Source: Phocaeicola vulgatus ATCC 8482
GTDB taxonomy: Bacteria > Bacteroidota > Bacteroidia > Bacteroidales > Bacteroidaceae
DNA length: 64,000 nt
Reading direction: 5' to 3'
NCBI RefSeq assembly: GCF_000012825.1
Contig: NC_009614.1
Span: forward strand, 3,782,001 to 3,846,000
Position 1 is the stretch's first letter; the number at the start of each line of letters is the position of its first letter. A program made the translations under genes and the position numbers. The notes beneath the pieces are model-generated. The model was not told the DNA's origin. It made no database searches and was given only the letters and a program-made list of their open reading frames with translations. Positions 36,795-46,302 of this stretch are shown here, one piece after another.

Positions 36795-38462
36795 ATGAAA
36801 ACGGACATTGAAATAGCACGCAGCATTGAGCTGGTCAAGATTAAACAAGTGGCTCGGGAAACCGGTATTCCTGTAGAGCACATCAGTAACTACGGGCGCT
36901 ATATTGCCAAAGTGGATGAAAGTCAGATAAACGAAGAAAAGGTGCAGCAGAGTAACCTTATTCTAGTTACTGCCATCACTCCTACCAAAGCCGGTATTGG
37001 TAAGACCACTGTTTCCATCGGATTGGCTTTGGGACTGAATAAAATAGGAAAGAAAACAATTGTTGCCTTGCGCGAGCCGTCGCTAGGTCCTTGTTTCGGA
37101 ATGAAAGGGGGAGCTGCCGGAGGAGGATATGCCCAAGTTTTGCCGATGGATAAGATTAATCTTCATTTTACAGGTGATTTTCATGCCATCACTTCCGCTC
37201 ACAATATGATTTCGGCCTTGTTGGACAATTACCTTTATCAGAATCGTGATAATGGTTTCGGATTGAAGGAAGTGCTGTGGCGTCGTGTGTTGGATGTGAA
37301 TGACCGTTCCCTCCGTTATATTGTTACAGGACTAGGACCGAAGACCAACGGAATTACCCAGGAGTCAGGTTTTGATATTACTCCTGCATCTGAAATTATG
37401 GCTATTCTGTGTCTGGCCAAGGATGAAAAGGACCTGCGTCGTCGCATTGAAAATATTTTATTAGGTTTTACGTATGACAACAAGCCTTTTACTGTAAAAG
37501 ATTTAGGAGTTGCCGGAGCCATTACAGTTCTTTTGAAAGATGCTCTTTCTCCTAATCTGGTACAAACTACGGAACATACTGCTGCCTTTGTTCATGGGGG
37601 GCCGTTTGCCAATATCGCTCACGGTTGCAACTCTATTCTGGCAACCAAGATGGCAATGACTTTTAGTGATTATACTATTACCGAAGCCGGATTCGGGGCT
37701 GACCTGGGAGCGGAGAAGTTCTATGATATTAAGTGCCGTAAAGCAGGTGTCACACCTAAACTGACCGTCTTGGTGGTTACTGCCCGTGCATTGAAAATGC
37801 ATGGCGGCGTATCACAGGATAAGATAAAGGAACCTAATCTGGAAGCTTTGAAGCAGGGTGTGGCCAATATGGATAAGCATTTGCGTAATTTGAGATATTT
37901 CGGTCAGACAGTTGTCGTTGCGTTTAACCGTTATGGGGATGATTCGGAGGAAGAAGTGGATTATATCCGTACCCATTGCGAGAAGAAAGGTGTGGGCTTT
38001 GCAGTGAACAACGCCTTTACTGATGGTGGCGAAGGGGCAGTAGAATTGGCGGAACTGGTTGTGAAAACCATTGAGGAACAACCTTCCGAGCCTTTGCAAT
38101 ATGCCTATGATGATGAGGATAGTGTAGAAACTAAAATATCGAAGGTGGCTTGTAATTTATACGGTGCCAGCATTATTACGTATAGTGCCGCTGCCCGTAA
38201 GAAACTGAAGCATATTGTAGAATTGGGATATGGAAATTTCCCTATCTGCATTGCCAAGACGCAGTATTCATTCTCTACCGACCCCAAAATTTACGGTGCG
38301 GTAGACAATTTTGAATTCCATGTACAAGATATTGTGATGAATGCCGGAGCTGAGATGCTGGTAGTCATTGCCGGAGAAATAATGCGTATGCCGGGATTGC
38401 CGAAGGAACCGCAGGCATTGCATATTGATATCGTGAATGGTGAAATAGAGGGGTTGTCGTAA
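36795..38462 (+). CDS. fhs: Formate-tetrahydrofolate ligase
   Basis: Joins formate to tetrahydrofolate using ATP, giving 10-formyl-tetrahydrofolate for one-carbon metabolism. The protein is 555 residues, the usual length. The nucleotide loop [20 protein letters not shown], the segment [23 protein letters not shown] and the C-terminal [10 protein letters not shown] region are family signatures. The ATG at 36795 ([10 protein letters not shown]) is preferred to an upstream TTG at 36771, which lies inside the promoter -7 box. The stop codon lies inside the terminator hairpin. Confidence 0.97.
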   Translation: MKTDIEIARSIELVKIKQVARETGIPVEHISNYGRYIAKVDESQINEEKVQQSNLILVTAITPTKAGIGKTTVSIGLALGLNKIGKKTIVALREPSLGPCFGMKGGAAGGGYAQVLPMDKINLHFTGDFHAITSAHNMISALLDNYLYQNRDNGFGLKEVLWRRVLDVNDRSLRYIVTGLGPKTNGITQESGFDITPASEIMAILCLAKDEKDLRRRIENILLGFTYDNKPFTVKDLGVAGAITVLLKDALSPNLVQTTEHTAAFVHGGPFANIAHGCNSILATKMAMTFSDYTITEAGFGADLGAEKFYDIKCRKAGVTPKLTVLVVTARALKMHGGVSQDKIKEPNLEALKQGVANMDKHLRNLRYFGQTVVVAFNRYGDDSEEEVDYIRTHCEKKGVGFAVNNAFTDGGEGAVELAELVVKTIEEQPSEPLQYAYDDEDSVETKISKVACNLYGASIITYSAAARKKLKHIVELGYGNFPICIAKTQYSFSTDPKIYGAVDNFEFHVQDIVMNAGAEMLVVIAGEIMRMPGLPKEPQALHIDIVNGEIEGLS

Positions 38463-38476
38463 CCCCTCTTTTTTTT
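38447..38476 (+). terminator. Terminator overlapping the fhs stop codon
   Basis: AGAGGGGTT (38447-38455) pairs perfectly with AACCCCTCT (38461-38469), followed by eight T. The left arm is coding sequence of fhs. Confidence 0.9.
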
Positions 38477-38493
38477 ACTGAACTTATACTGTT

Positions 38494-38721
38494 TTACATT
38501 GACGAGATTAAACACCAGGTGTAAATGGAAAGTCCGATACCTGTTACCAATCCTACAGATGACCATCTGATAAACAACTTGTCTTTATATTTGCAGCCAT
38601 AGCATAAGCCTGTAATGGCGCACATGGAAATTCCGATTGGAAATACAAAGAATCCTATTGAGATAATCCCGATAAGTATAATGATACCCATGATGGTTAG
38701 AACTTTGTTTCTTGCTGTCAT
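38494..38721 (-). CDS. Small two-helix membrane protein
   Basis: Predicted inner-membrane protein of 75 residues with two hydrophobic segments (about 7-38 and 52-73) separated by a short cysteine and lysine containing loop (GLCYGCKYKDK). It has an exact minus-strand -7 box 55 bases upstream. No family is recognised. It is convergent with fhs. Confidence 0.65.
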   Translation of the reverse strand: MTARNKVLTIMGIIILIGIISIGFFVFPIGISMCAITGLCYGCKYKDKLFIRWSSVGLVTGIGLSIYTWCLISSM

Positions 38722-38775
38722 AGCTTTTATTGTTTGGTGTTGAATGTATATGGATTATATGCGACAGTAAAAGTA

Positions 38776-38783
38776 CAAAATTA
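38776..38783 (-). promoter_or_regulatory. Promoter -7 box of the small membrane protein
   Basis: CAAAATTA reads TAATTTTG on the minus strand, an exact match. It is 32 bases from a divergent plus-strand box. Confidence 0.5.
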
Positions 38784-38815
38784 TTGTTTAGAATCAGACT
38801 TTTATCCGTTTTTTA

Positions 38816-38823
38816 TATATTTG
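38816..38823 (+). promoter_or_regulatory. Promoter -7 box before the Vsr remnant and S9 peptidase
   Basis: Exact TATATTTG, 21 bases before the first codon of the Vsr remnant. It may drive the remnant and the peptidase together, because no other promoter is evident before the latter. Confidence 0.5.
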
Positions 38824-38844
38824 CATTATTTAAAAAGTGGATGG

Positions 38845-39081
38845 ATGGCGGGTGTCTTGACTCCCGGACGGCATCGTAAATGCATGTCTCGGATTCGTAG
38901 TAGGAATACAAAACCTTCTGTCAGAAATGAGCACTTGAATGGGGCATTGTTTACGCTGAACCATTTGTTCTTGGAAAATTTTGCAGTACGTCATGCGGTT
39001 TCGTATGGAGAGAGCGGCAGGGAATTAAATCTGGTTGCGGCCGAAGATAAAACGGAATATGAGAAAGATAAGCTTTTATAA
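38845..39081 (+). pseudogene. Remnant of a very-short-patch repair (Vsr) endonuclease
   Basis: The first 27 residues (MAGVLTPGRHRKCMSRIRSR then NTKPSVR) match the N-terminal DNA-binding arm of Vsr mismatch endonucleases, whose typical start is MADVLTPEQRRKCMSRIRGKNTKPE. Homology stops there. The following 51 residues contain none of the Vsr catalytic segments (PGRPDFVV-like strand, FTHGCFWHxH) and are unrelated. The gene has therefore lost its nuclease core by internal deletion and joined other sequence. No cytosine methyltransferase gene, the normal Vsr neighbour, remains nearby. Transcription may continue into the S9 peptidase gene 26 bases downstream. Confidence 0.75.
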
Positions 39082-39107
39082 AAATCGAACTAATCAGTAA
39101 CGATAAA

Positions 39108-41828
39108 ATGGATATGAAACATGTAAAGTATCTGGCTCTTGTCCTATGCATAGGGAATCTGTCGCCTGTGATGGCGCAGACAGCCTCGAAAAGTCTCACA
39201 GTAGACAATTTAGTTGCCTGGCAGCGTATCAGCGGGCAAGCTATTTCTGATAATGGAAAGTGGGTGGCATGCAAGATGGAACCTTGGGAAGGAGATGCTG
39301 TGGTGAATTTGTATGATGCACAAGGGAAGGAACTTGCCACTTTTCCGCGGGCGGACCGTTTTCTTTTCTCGGCTTCTTCCGACTATTTGGTTGTGTCGCA
39401 GAAACCCGGCAAGATGATAGTGGATTCTCTGAAAATAAAGAAAACGAAGAAAGAAAAGATGCCGATGGATGCATTGGTCATTTATTCGCTTTCGGGCGGC
39501 AGGGAAGTGATTGATTCACTGAAAACATTCAGGCTGGCAGAGAAGGCGGACTGGGTTGCTTTTCAGAAGGGAAGGAAAGACTCGACTTTGTATGTCCAAC
39601 CGTTGAATGCAAACCTCAGTACCCGGTATGAGGCTCCTGCTGTGAAAGCTTTCAACTTTGCGGAGAAAAGCGGAATGCTTTATTATATTACCGCAGGTGA
39701 TAAAGCAGAGGAAAAGCCGGGATTGTATCTTCTGAATACGGAAACAGGTGTGAAGACGCTGATAAAAGAAGGTGACGGGGTGTTTAAACAGGTAACTTTT
39801 GATGAAGATGGAGCAAACTTGGCTTTCTTATATTGTGCACAGAAAGATTCTTGTTATAAAGCCATGAGCTTGTGGCTGTCACAGCAGGGAGCACCGGCAA
39901 CAGAAGTTGCGGCACGTGGCAATCGGGCTTTTCCGAAAGGATGGGTAATCAGCGAGCATGGGAAATTACAATTTTCGAAGAGTGCTTCCCGGTTGTTTTT
40001 TGGCACATCGCCTGAGCCTAGACAAAAGGATACGTTGCAATTGGCGGAGAACCGTCCCAATGTGCAGGTGTGGAGTTGGGACGAGCCGGTGCAATATACT
40101 GTACAGGATTATAATAAGGAGAAAGAGCTGAAAAGAAGCTATCAAGCGGTTTATCATATAAATGGTGGTCGTATTTGTCAGCTGGCAGATGAGGAGCTGT
40201 CTCAGATTTTGCTGGGAGATGAAGGAGATGCCCCGTTGGCATTGCTTTCCACTTCGCGTCCTTATTCATTGTCCTCCATGTGGGAAGGGCGGACACGCAG
40301 TGATTATTACACAGTGTCTTTGGAAGATGGCAGCCGTAAATTACTGGCATCGGCGGATTATGGCAGATACCGTCTTTCACCACAAGGCAAGTATGCGTAT
40401 TGGTATGCTGAAACAGACAGTTGTTGGTATACTCTTTCTATGGCAGACGGGAAAAAAAATCAGTTGACTAGCCCCGCTTCTTTCCTCGCATGGGATGAAG
40501 AGAATGATGTACCTGACTATCCGAACGCACATGGAACTGCCGGATGGACGGAACGGGATGAGTCCCTTTTAATTTATGACCGTTATGATATTTGGAAATT
40601 CGATCCGGATGCCATGAAGGAACCTGTCAATCTGACGATGAATGGACGTAAGAACCGGATTTCATATCGTTTGGTAAAACTGGATAAGGAGGAGCGTGTG
40701 ATTGACCTGAACAAGCCACAGTTGTTGAAAGGCTTTAATGAAGTGACCAAAGGGAACGGGTATTACAAGGCTCGTCTTTCCACCGCTGCTTCTCCCAAAG
40801 AATTGATGGCGGGTAACTATATGTTACGCAGTATTTCTAAGGCGAAAAATACAGACCATGTAATCTATACGATGGAAAGTTTTGAGCAATATCCTGACCT
40901 TCATTATGCTACACTCGATTTCAAGAAATCTATTCGGCTGACTCATGGCATTGACCAACAGAAAGACTATTTGTGGGGAACTGCCGAACTGGTTTCGTGG
41001 ATATCTTTAGATGGCCGTAAGTTGGAAGGGGTGGTGTACAAGCCTGCCGATTTTGATCCGGCCAAGAAATACCCGATGATTGTGAGTTTCTATGAGCGAA
41101 ATTCGGAAACTCTGTTTAATTACCGGATGCCGGAACCCCATCGGTCTACCATTGATTATCATCTTTATAACAGTAACGGGTATATTGTGTTCAATCCGGA
41201 CATACGTTATGTAGACGGTTATCCGGGTGAGAGTTGCTATAACTGTCTGATGCCGGGGGTTGCCATGCTGATAGGCAAAGGTTATATTGACGAGAAAGCC
41301 ATAGGGGCGCAGGGACATAGTTGGGGCGGTTATCAAGTGGCTTATCTGGCTACACGTACTGATTTGTTTGCGGCTATTGAGTCAGGTGCTCCGGTGGTCA
41401 ATATGTTCAGTGCCTACGGAGGTATCCGTTGGGGATCGGGGCTGGCACGCTCGTTCCAGTATGAACATACTCAGAGCCGTCTGGGCGGTACGCCTTGGAG
41501 TACTCCGTTGCGTTACTTGGAAAACTCTGCTCTGTTCACGATGGACAAGGTACAAACACCTGTTTTAATCATGCATAATGACGCTGACGGACATGTGCCC
41601 TGGTATCAGGGAATAGAATATTTTGTGGCAATGAAACGTCTTGGAAAGCCTTGCTGGATGCTGAACTATACAGGCGAACCGCATTGGCCGACAAAGATTG
41701 CCAACAAAATAGATTTTCAAAAACGTATGTTCCAGTTCTTTAATCATTATCTGAAAAAAGAAGCAATGCCTGGATGGATGTCCGATGGGGTTCCGGCTGT
41801 AGAACAGCCTTATGAATTAGGATACTGA
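39108..41828 (+). CDS. Secreted S9-family (prolyl oligopeptidase-type) peptidase
   Basis: Exported serine peptidase of 906 residues. A signal peptide ends about VMAQT, then comes a beta-propeller-like region (about 40-620) with repeated WSWDE, LYFI-like strands, and the C-terminal alpha/beta hydrolase domain (about 640-890). The catalytic serine is in AQGHSWGGYQVAY, the aspartate in IMHNDADGHVPW and the histidine in GEPHWPTK. Family members cleave dipeptides or oligopeptides in the periplasm. It follows the Vsr remnant by 26 bases and is followed by a strong terminator. Confidence 0.92.
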   Translation: MDMKHVKYLALVLCIGNLSPVMAQTASKSLTVDNLVAWQRISGQAISDNGKWVACKMEPWEGDAVVNLYDAQGKELATFPRADRFLFSASSDYLVVSQKPGKMIVDSLKIKKTKKEKMPMDALVIYSLSGGREVIDSLKTFRLAEKADWVAFQKGRKDSTLYVQPLNANLSTRYEAPAVKAFNFAEKSGMLYYITAGDKAEEKPGLYLLNTETGVKTLIKEGDGVFKQVTFDEDGANLAFLYCAQKDSCYKAMSLWLSQQGAPATEVAARGNRAFPKGWVISEHGKLQFSKSASRLFFGTSPEPRQKDTLQLAENRPNVQVWSWDEPVQYTVQDYNKEKELKRSYQAVYHINGGRICQLADEELSQILLGDEGDAPLALLSTSRPYSLSSMWEGRTRSDYYTVSLEDGSRKLLASADYGRYRLSPQGKYAYWYAETDSCWYTLSMADGKKNQLTSPASFLAWDEENDVPDYPNAHGTAGWTERDESLLIYDRYDIWKFDPDAMKEPVNLTMNGRKNRISYRLVKLDKEERVIDLNKPQLLKGFNEVTKGNGYYKARLSTAASPKELMAGNYMLRSISKAKNTDHVIYTMESFEQYPDLHYATLDFKKSIRLTHGIDQQKDYLWGTAELVSWISLDGRKLEGVVYKPADFDPAKKYPMIVSFYERNSETLFNYRMPEPHRSTIDYHLYNSNGYIVFNPDIRYVDGYPGESCYNCLMPGVAMLIGKGYIDEKAIGAQGHSWGGYQVAYLATRTDLFAAIESGAPVVNMFSAYGGIRWGSGLARSFQYEHTQSRLGGTPWSTPLRYLENSALFTMDKVQTPVLIMHNDADGHVPWYQGIEYFVAMKRLGKPCWMLNYTGEPHWPTKIANKIDFQKRMFQFFNHYLKKEAMPGWMSDGVPAVEQPYELGY

Positions 41829-41969
41829 TATTATGTGTTCGGACTGCTATGGAACTCAAGTTGCTCCTACTGTGGATAAAGTAAAAGGATAGTTCCTGAA
41901 AAGAGGGAGGAGGTGTGTTAAAACTAAAATGACAGTTCCGAAAAGTTACAGATAGTAATTATAAACTTA

Positions 41970-42018
41970 AAAGGGTCGTATCAAGCTCTGTCTTGAGTAA
42001 TGATACGACCCTTTCTTT
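41970..42018. terminator. Strong terminator between the S9 peptidase and gcvP
   Basis: A 14-bp perfect stem (41970-41983 with 42001-42014) contains an inner CTC/GAG pairing and is followed by a T-rich tract on the plus strand. It lies between convergent transcripts and could serve both. Confidence 0.88.
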
Positions 42019-42111
42019 AGTTTTTTAGGATGCTCAAATTTCAAATTATAAATTCATATTTTCAAAAACTGAATTTTGATCCTCTCTTCTTCTTTTTAGT
42101 ACAATGCTTTT

Positions 42112-44961
42112 TTATTCAAACTTACCATAACGGGTAGGCAACAGTTTGCGGTCACCTAATGTATTATCTACCCGGGCTACATTGATCCAGAATTTGTTAT
42201 CACGTACCGATTCGATAGGATAAGCGGCTTTCTCTCGGCTGTAGCTGTGATTCCATTCATTGGCCACCACTTCATATTCAGGATGCGGGGCGTTGACCAA
42301 TACATTATCTTCTTTATCGGCACTGCCATTCTTCACTTCTTGAATTTCCTGCCAGATGGTTTGCATCACAGTGACGAAATTATCCAGTTCCCATAAACTT
42401 TCACTTTCAGTCGGTTCAATCATCAATGTTCCATGAACCGGGAAAGAAAGGGTGGGCGCATGATAGCCATAGTCCATCAGACGCTTGGCGATGTCATTTT
42501 CGCTGATACCGGTTTCGTCATGCAGATAGCGGCAATCTAAAATCATTTCATGACCCACAAAGCCCGTAGCACCGGTATATACAATGCCGTAGGTATCCTT
42601 GAAGCAAGCTGCCAGATAATTGGCGCTCAGAATAGCAGTCTTGGTGGCATTGGTCAGACCTTCGGCGCCCATCATGCAAATATAACCGTAAGTAATAGGC
42701 AGGATTCCTGCGCTACCGTATGGAGCTGAAGAAACCTGATTGGCACTGTTACCCCAAACTTGATGTCCCGGAAGGAACGGAACCAGATGTTCGGCTACAC
42801 AAACGGGACCTACACCTGGACCGCCACCACCGTGAGGGCTGGCAAAAGTCTTATGCAGATTCAAATGGCATACATCAGCACCGATGGTACCCGGATTGGT
42901 CAGACCTACCTGTGCATTCATATTTGCACCATCCATGTAAACCTGTGCTCCGCATTTATGAATAATTTTACAAATTTCTGCAATTTCCGGTTCAAAGATA
43001 CCATGAGTGGACGGATAGGTAATCATTAATGCAGCCAGATCATCCTTGTTGGCTTCTGCTTTTGCACGTAAATCTTCTACGTCTACATTACCTTTATCGT
43101 CACAGGCGCAAGTCACCGTGGTATATCCGCATTGAATGGCTGAAGCCGGATTCGTACCGTGGGCTGATGCCGGAATTAATATCTTGTTGCGGTGTCCCTG
43201 TCCGATACTTTCCAGATAAGCGCGGATGATACGAAGTCCTGTATACTCTCCTGCTGCACCTGAATTAGGTTGCAAAGTGACTCCTGCAAATCCGGTAATA
43301 ACCTTCAACTGCTCGCTTAAGTTATTAATTAATGTCTGATAGCCTTTTGTTTGATCCTCAGGTGCTAACGGGTGTATAGCCATCCAGCCTAAGTTGCTGA
43401 GTGGGAGCATTTCCGAAGCGGCATTCAGTTTCATGGTACAAGAACCCAATGAAATCATGGAATGTGCCAATGAGATATCTTTACGTTCCAAACGTTTGAT
43501 ATAACGCATCATTTCGGTTTCAGTATGATACTTGTTGAATACCTCATGGGTGAGGAAGGAAGTACGGCGGCGTAGTTCACGATTCAGTGAGGATGCTTCG
43601 GGAATGTCTGTTACTTCTTGAACGGTTTCTTCGGCAGCAATGGAGAAGATGGAAAGTAACAGGTTTACATCTTTCAGGTCGGTGGTTTCATCAATGCTGA
43701 AACCTACATCGCCATTATCATAGTAACGGAGGTTTACTTCTTTACTCAATGCGATGGTACGCAGCTTCTGAGCCGAAACATGGTCGGGCAGACTGAAACG
43801 CAGGGTGTCAAAGAATAATTCATTATGCTGTACATATCCCAAGCGGGTTAGGGCTTTGTTCAACCAGGTGGTAATGCTATGAATGCGTTTTGCTATATTT
43901 TTGATACCTTCCTGCCCATGATAAACGGCATAGAAGCCGGCCATTGTAGCCAGTAATGCCTGTGCGGTGCAGATGTTGGAAGTTGCTTTTTCGCGTTTAA
44001 TATGTTGCTCACGGGTCTGTAAAGCCATACGGTAGGCCAGTTTGCCATATTTGTCTTTAGACCAGCCGATGATACGTCCCGGCATATTGCGTTTATATTC
44101 GTCACGTGTAGCGAAGTAGGCTGCGGACGGACCTCCGTAGAACAAGGGGATACCCAGGCGCTGGGTACTTCCGAATACGATGTCTGCTCCCCATTCGCCG
44201 GGAGGAACTAACAATGCCAAACTCATGATGTCAGCATCCACGGCTACTTTACAATGGGCGGCATGTGCCTTTTCCACAAACTCACGATAGTCTTCCACGC
44301 TACCGCTGGCATTGGGGTATTGAAGGATGCAGGCAAAGATTTCCGGAGTAAATACCAATTCCTTGTAATTTCCTACTTGGATCTTCATGCCTTGCGGAAG
44401 GGCGCGGGTCTGGATGACTGCCAGATTCTGTGGGAAAATCTCTTCATCCACAAACAATACGTTGGCTCCGCTTTTTTGTTGGTCGCGGGTGCGAAGTCCA
44501 TACATCATGGTGGCGGCTTCGGCAGCGGCGGTAGATTCATCCAGCAATGAGCAGTTTGCCAATGGCATGGCTGTGAGGTCGGATATGACAGTCTGGAAGT
44601 TCATCAGTGCTTCCAAACGTCCTTGTGAAACTTCGGTTTGATAAGGAGTGTACGAGGTGTACCACACAGGATTCTCGAATACATTGCGTTGAATGACCGC
44701 CGGAGTAATACTGTCATACCAACCCATACCTATATAAGAGGTATAAATCTTGTTTTGTGAAGCTAGTTCGGTAATATGCTCTGCAAACTCCCGTTCCGTC
44801 ATGGGAGCAGCCAGTGGCAGAGGTTCTTTCAAACGGATTTTGGACGGAATTGTTTTGTTAATCAGTTCATCAAGGCTCTTTACGCCAATCTTTTCCAACA
44901 TAACGGGAAGGTCTTCTTCCTGTATACCGATATGTCGGTCTGCTAATAAATCTGTTTTCAT
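42112..44961 (-). CDS. gcvP: Glycine decarboxylase (P protein), single-chain form
   Basis: PLP-dependent decarboxylase of the glycine cleavage system, 949 residues, the full-length homodimeric form. It starts DRHIGIQEEDLPVMLEKIG, and the PLP lysine lies near residue 700 in HLNLHKTFASPHGGGGPG. It decarboxylates glycine and passes the aminomethyl group to the H protein. It is the last gene of a four-gene minus-strand operon behind an MBL hydrolase (35 bases). The genes for the T, H and L proteins are not in the window. Confidence 0.97.
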   Translation of the reverse strand: MKTDLLADRHIGIQEEDLPVMLEKIGVKSLDELINKTIPSKIRLKEPLPLAAPMTEREFAEHITELASQNKIYTSYIGMGWYDSITPAVIQRNVFENPVWYTSYTPYQTEVSQGRLEALMNFQTVISDLTAMPLANCSLLDESTAAAEAATMMYGLRTRDQQKSGANVLFVDEEIFPQNLAVIQTRALPQGMKIQVGNYKELVFTPEIFACILQYPNASGSVEDYREFVEKAHAAHCKVAVDADIMSLALLVPPGEWGADIVFGSTQRLGIPLFYGGPSAAYFATRDEYKRNMPGRIIGWSKDKYGKLAYRMALQTREQHIKREKATSNICTAQALLATMAGFYAVYHGQEGIKNIAKRIHSITTWLNKALTRLGYVQHNELFFDTLRFSLPDHVSAQKLRTIALSKEVNLRYYDNGDVGFSIDETTDLKDVNLLLSIFSIAAEETVQEVTDIPEASSLNRELRRRTSFLTHEVFNKYHTETEMMRYIKRLERKDISLAHSMISLGSCTMKLNAASEMLPLSNLGWMAIHPLAPEDQTKGYQTLINNLSEQLKVITGFAGVTLQPNSGAAGEYTGLRIIRAYLESIGQGHRNKILIPASAHGTNPASAIQCGYTTVTCACDDKGNVDVEDLRAKAEANKDDLAALMITYPSTHGIFEPEIAEICKIIHKCGAQVYMDGANMNAQVGLTNPGTIGADVCHLNLHKTFASPHGGGGPGVGPVCVAEHLVPFLPGHQVWGNSANQVSSAPYGSAGILPITYGYICMMGAEGLTNATKTAILSANYLAACFKDTYGIVYTGATGFVGHEMILDCRYLHDETGISENDIAKRLMDYGYHAPTLSFPVHGTLMIEPTESESLWELDNFVTVMQTIWQEIQEVKNGSADKEDNVLVNAPHPEYEVVANEWNHSYSREKAAYPIESVRDNKFWINVARVDNTLGDRKLLPTRYGKFE

Positions 44962-44996
44962 GGTAGTAGTATATAAGTTGAATTTTAAGTTTTATC

Positions 44997-45635
44997 TTAT
45001 CGGAAAAAAGGGTTGTTCGCTTTTTCTGCTCCCACAGTGGTCGGGTCTCCATGACCGGGATAGACTACCGTGTCGGGGGGGAGTACAAACAAACGACTGC
45101 ATATATGCTCGCGAAGTTCGTCGAAGTTACCTCCTGTAAGGTCTGCACGTCCTATACTTCCTTGGAACAATACATCACCGCTGAAGATACAGTGGGCTTC
45201 TTTGCAGTAAAAAACAATGCTTCCCGGCGAATGACCCGGTACATGGATAGCTTCCAGTTGGGTATTGCCGAAAGTAATGATATCTCCATCAAAGATATAT
45301 TTTCCTAATGGCACGGGTGCTTCGGGCAATTGGAAACCAAACATACGTGATTGTGCCGGTGCTTGTTCCAGCCAAAATTCATCCGCTTGATTTGCTTCGG
45401 CTTTTAGCCCGTATTCTTGCAACAGGAATGGGTTGCCGAAAATATGGTCCAGATGGAGGTGCGTATTCAACAAATGTTTCACTGTCAGGCTATTGCTGTC
45501 AATATATCTTTTTAAGGCTTGCTTTTCTTCTTCATAAAAGCAACCGGCATCAATAATGACGGCTTCCTTTGTTTCGTCCGATAGCACGTAGCAGTTTACC
45601 GGAAACATATTGAATTCAAATTTCTTTATTTTCAT
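44997..45635 (-). CDS. MBL-fold metallo-hydrolase, glyoxalase II-like
   Basis: Metallo-beta-lactamase-fold hydrolase of 212 residues. Metal ligands are visible in THLHLDHIFG, VPGHSPGS, SGDVLF and YPGHGDPTT, the order of the small glyoxalase II/YcbL group. No signal peptide is present. It lies 17 bases after rsmG and 35 bases before gcvP. Hydrolysis of a thioester such as S-lactoylglutathione is the family expectation, but Bacteroidales lack classical glutathione metabolism, so the substrate is uncertain. Confidence 0.87.
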   Translation of the reverse strand: MKIKKFEFNMFPVNCYVLSDETKEAVIIDAGCFYEEEKQALKRYIDSNSLTVKHLLNTHLHLDHIFGNPFLLQEYGLKAEANQADEFWLEQAPAQSRMFGFQLPEAPVPLGKYIFDGDIITFGNTQLEAIHVPGHSPGSIVFYCKEAHCIFSGDVLFQGSIGRADLTGGNFDELREHICSRLFVLPPDTVVYPGHGDPTTVGAEKANNPFFR

Positions 45636-45652
45636 GTTTTTTTTATCTATAA

Positions 45653-46282
45653 TTATAAACCGCTGATGGTTACATAAACCACTTTCTTGGTTTTAAAAAA
45701 ATCTTCCGTGAATTCATTTTTCAGATCATAAAGCATTGTTTTGTGCTTCACGGGCATTGTTTCTTGTTCCAACTCTCCGCCTTTCAGACAAATCAGCCCG
45801 TTGGGCAGGGCGTTATGTTGTTCTTGTCTGATGTTTTTACGGATAATTTTTATTAGATCGCCCAAAGGCATGACAGCACGACTTACCACGAAGTCGAATT
45901 TCCTTTTTTCTTCTTCGGCGCGGCAATGACGGAAAGTGACATTCTTCAGTCCGATAGCATTGGCTATTTCTGTAGCTACTTTCACTTTCTTTCCGATACT
46001 GTCCACCAGATGGAATTGGACTTCAGGGAATAAGATGGCCAAAGGGATACCCGGGAAACCGCCCCCTGTGCCCAAGTCCATAATTTGGGTATCAGGGGTG
46101 AAGTTTATCACTTTGGCTATGCCTAGCGAGTGCAATACATGATGTTCGTACAGATTAGTGATATCCTTGCGTGAGATTACATTGATTTTGCTATTCCAAT
46201 CCGTATATAAATCATACAATGCGGCAAACTGTGTTTTCTGCTGTTCGCTGAGGTTAGGGAAATATTTCAGTATTAATTCCAT
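45653..46282 (-). CDS. rsmG: 16S rRNA (guanine-N7) methyltransferase
   Basis: Methylates G527 of 16S rRNA (E. coli numbering) using SAM. The protein is 209 residues. The SAM-binding motif IMDLGTGGGFPGIPLAILFP is characteristic of RsmG/GidB, and the N-terminus contains the family helix WNSKINVISRKDITNLYEHH. It is 20 bases downstream of a DUF3298 lipoprotein gene and 17 bases upstream of the MBL hydrolase gene. Confidence 0.95.
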   Translation of the reverse strand: MELILKYFPNLSEQQKTQFAALYDLYTDWNSKINVISRKDITNLYEHHVLHSLGIAKVINFTPDTQIMDLGTGGGFPGIPLAILFPEVQFHLVDSIGKKVKVATEIANAIGLKNVTFRHCRAEEEKRKFDFVVSRAVMPLGDLIKIIRKNIRQEQHNALPNGLICLKGGELEQETMPVKHKTMLYDLKNEFTEDFFKTKKVVYVTISGL

Positions 46283-46302
46283 TCTATACTTAAAATCGTT
46301 AT

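Noticed and set aside
44962..44996. Glycine riboswitch before gcvP
   Set aside because: Only 35 bases separate gcvP from the upstream gene, too short for a glycine aptamer.
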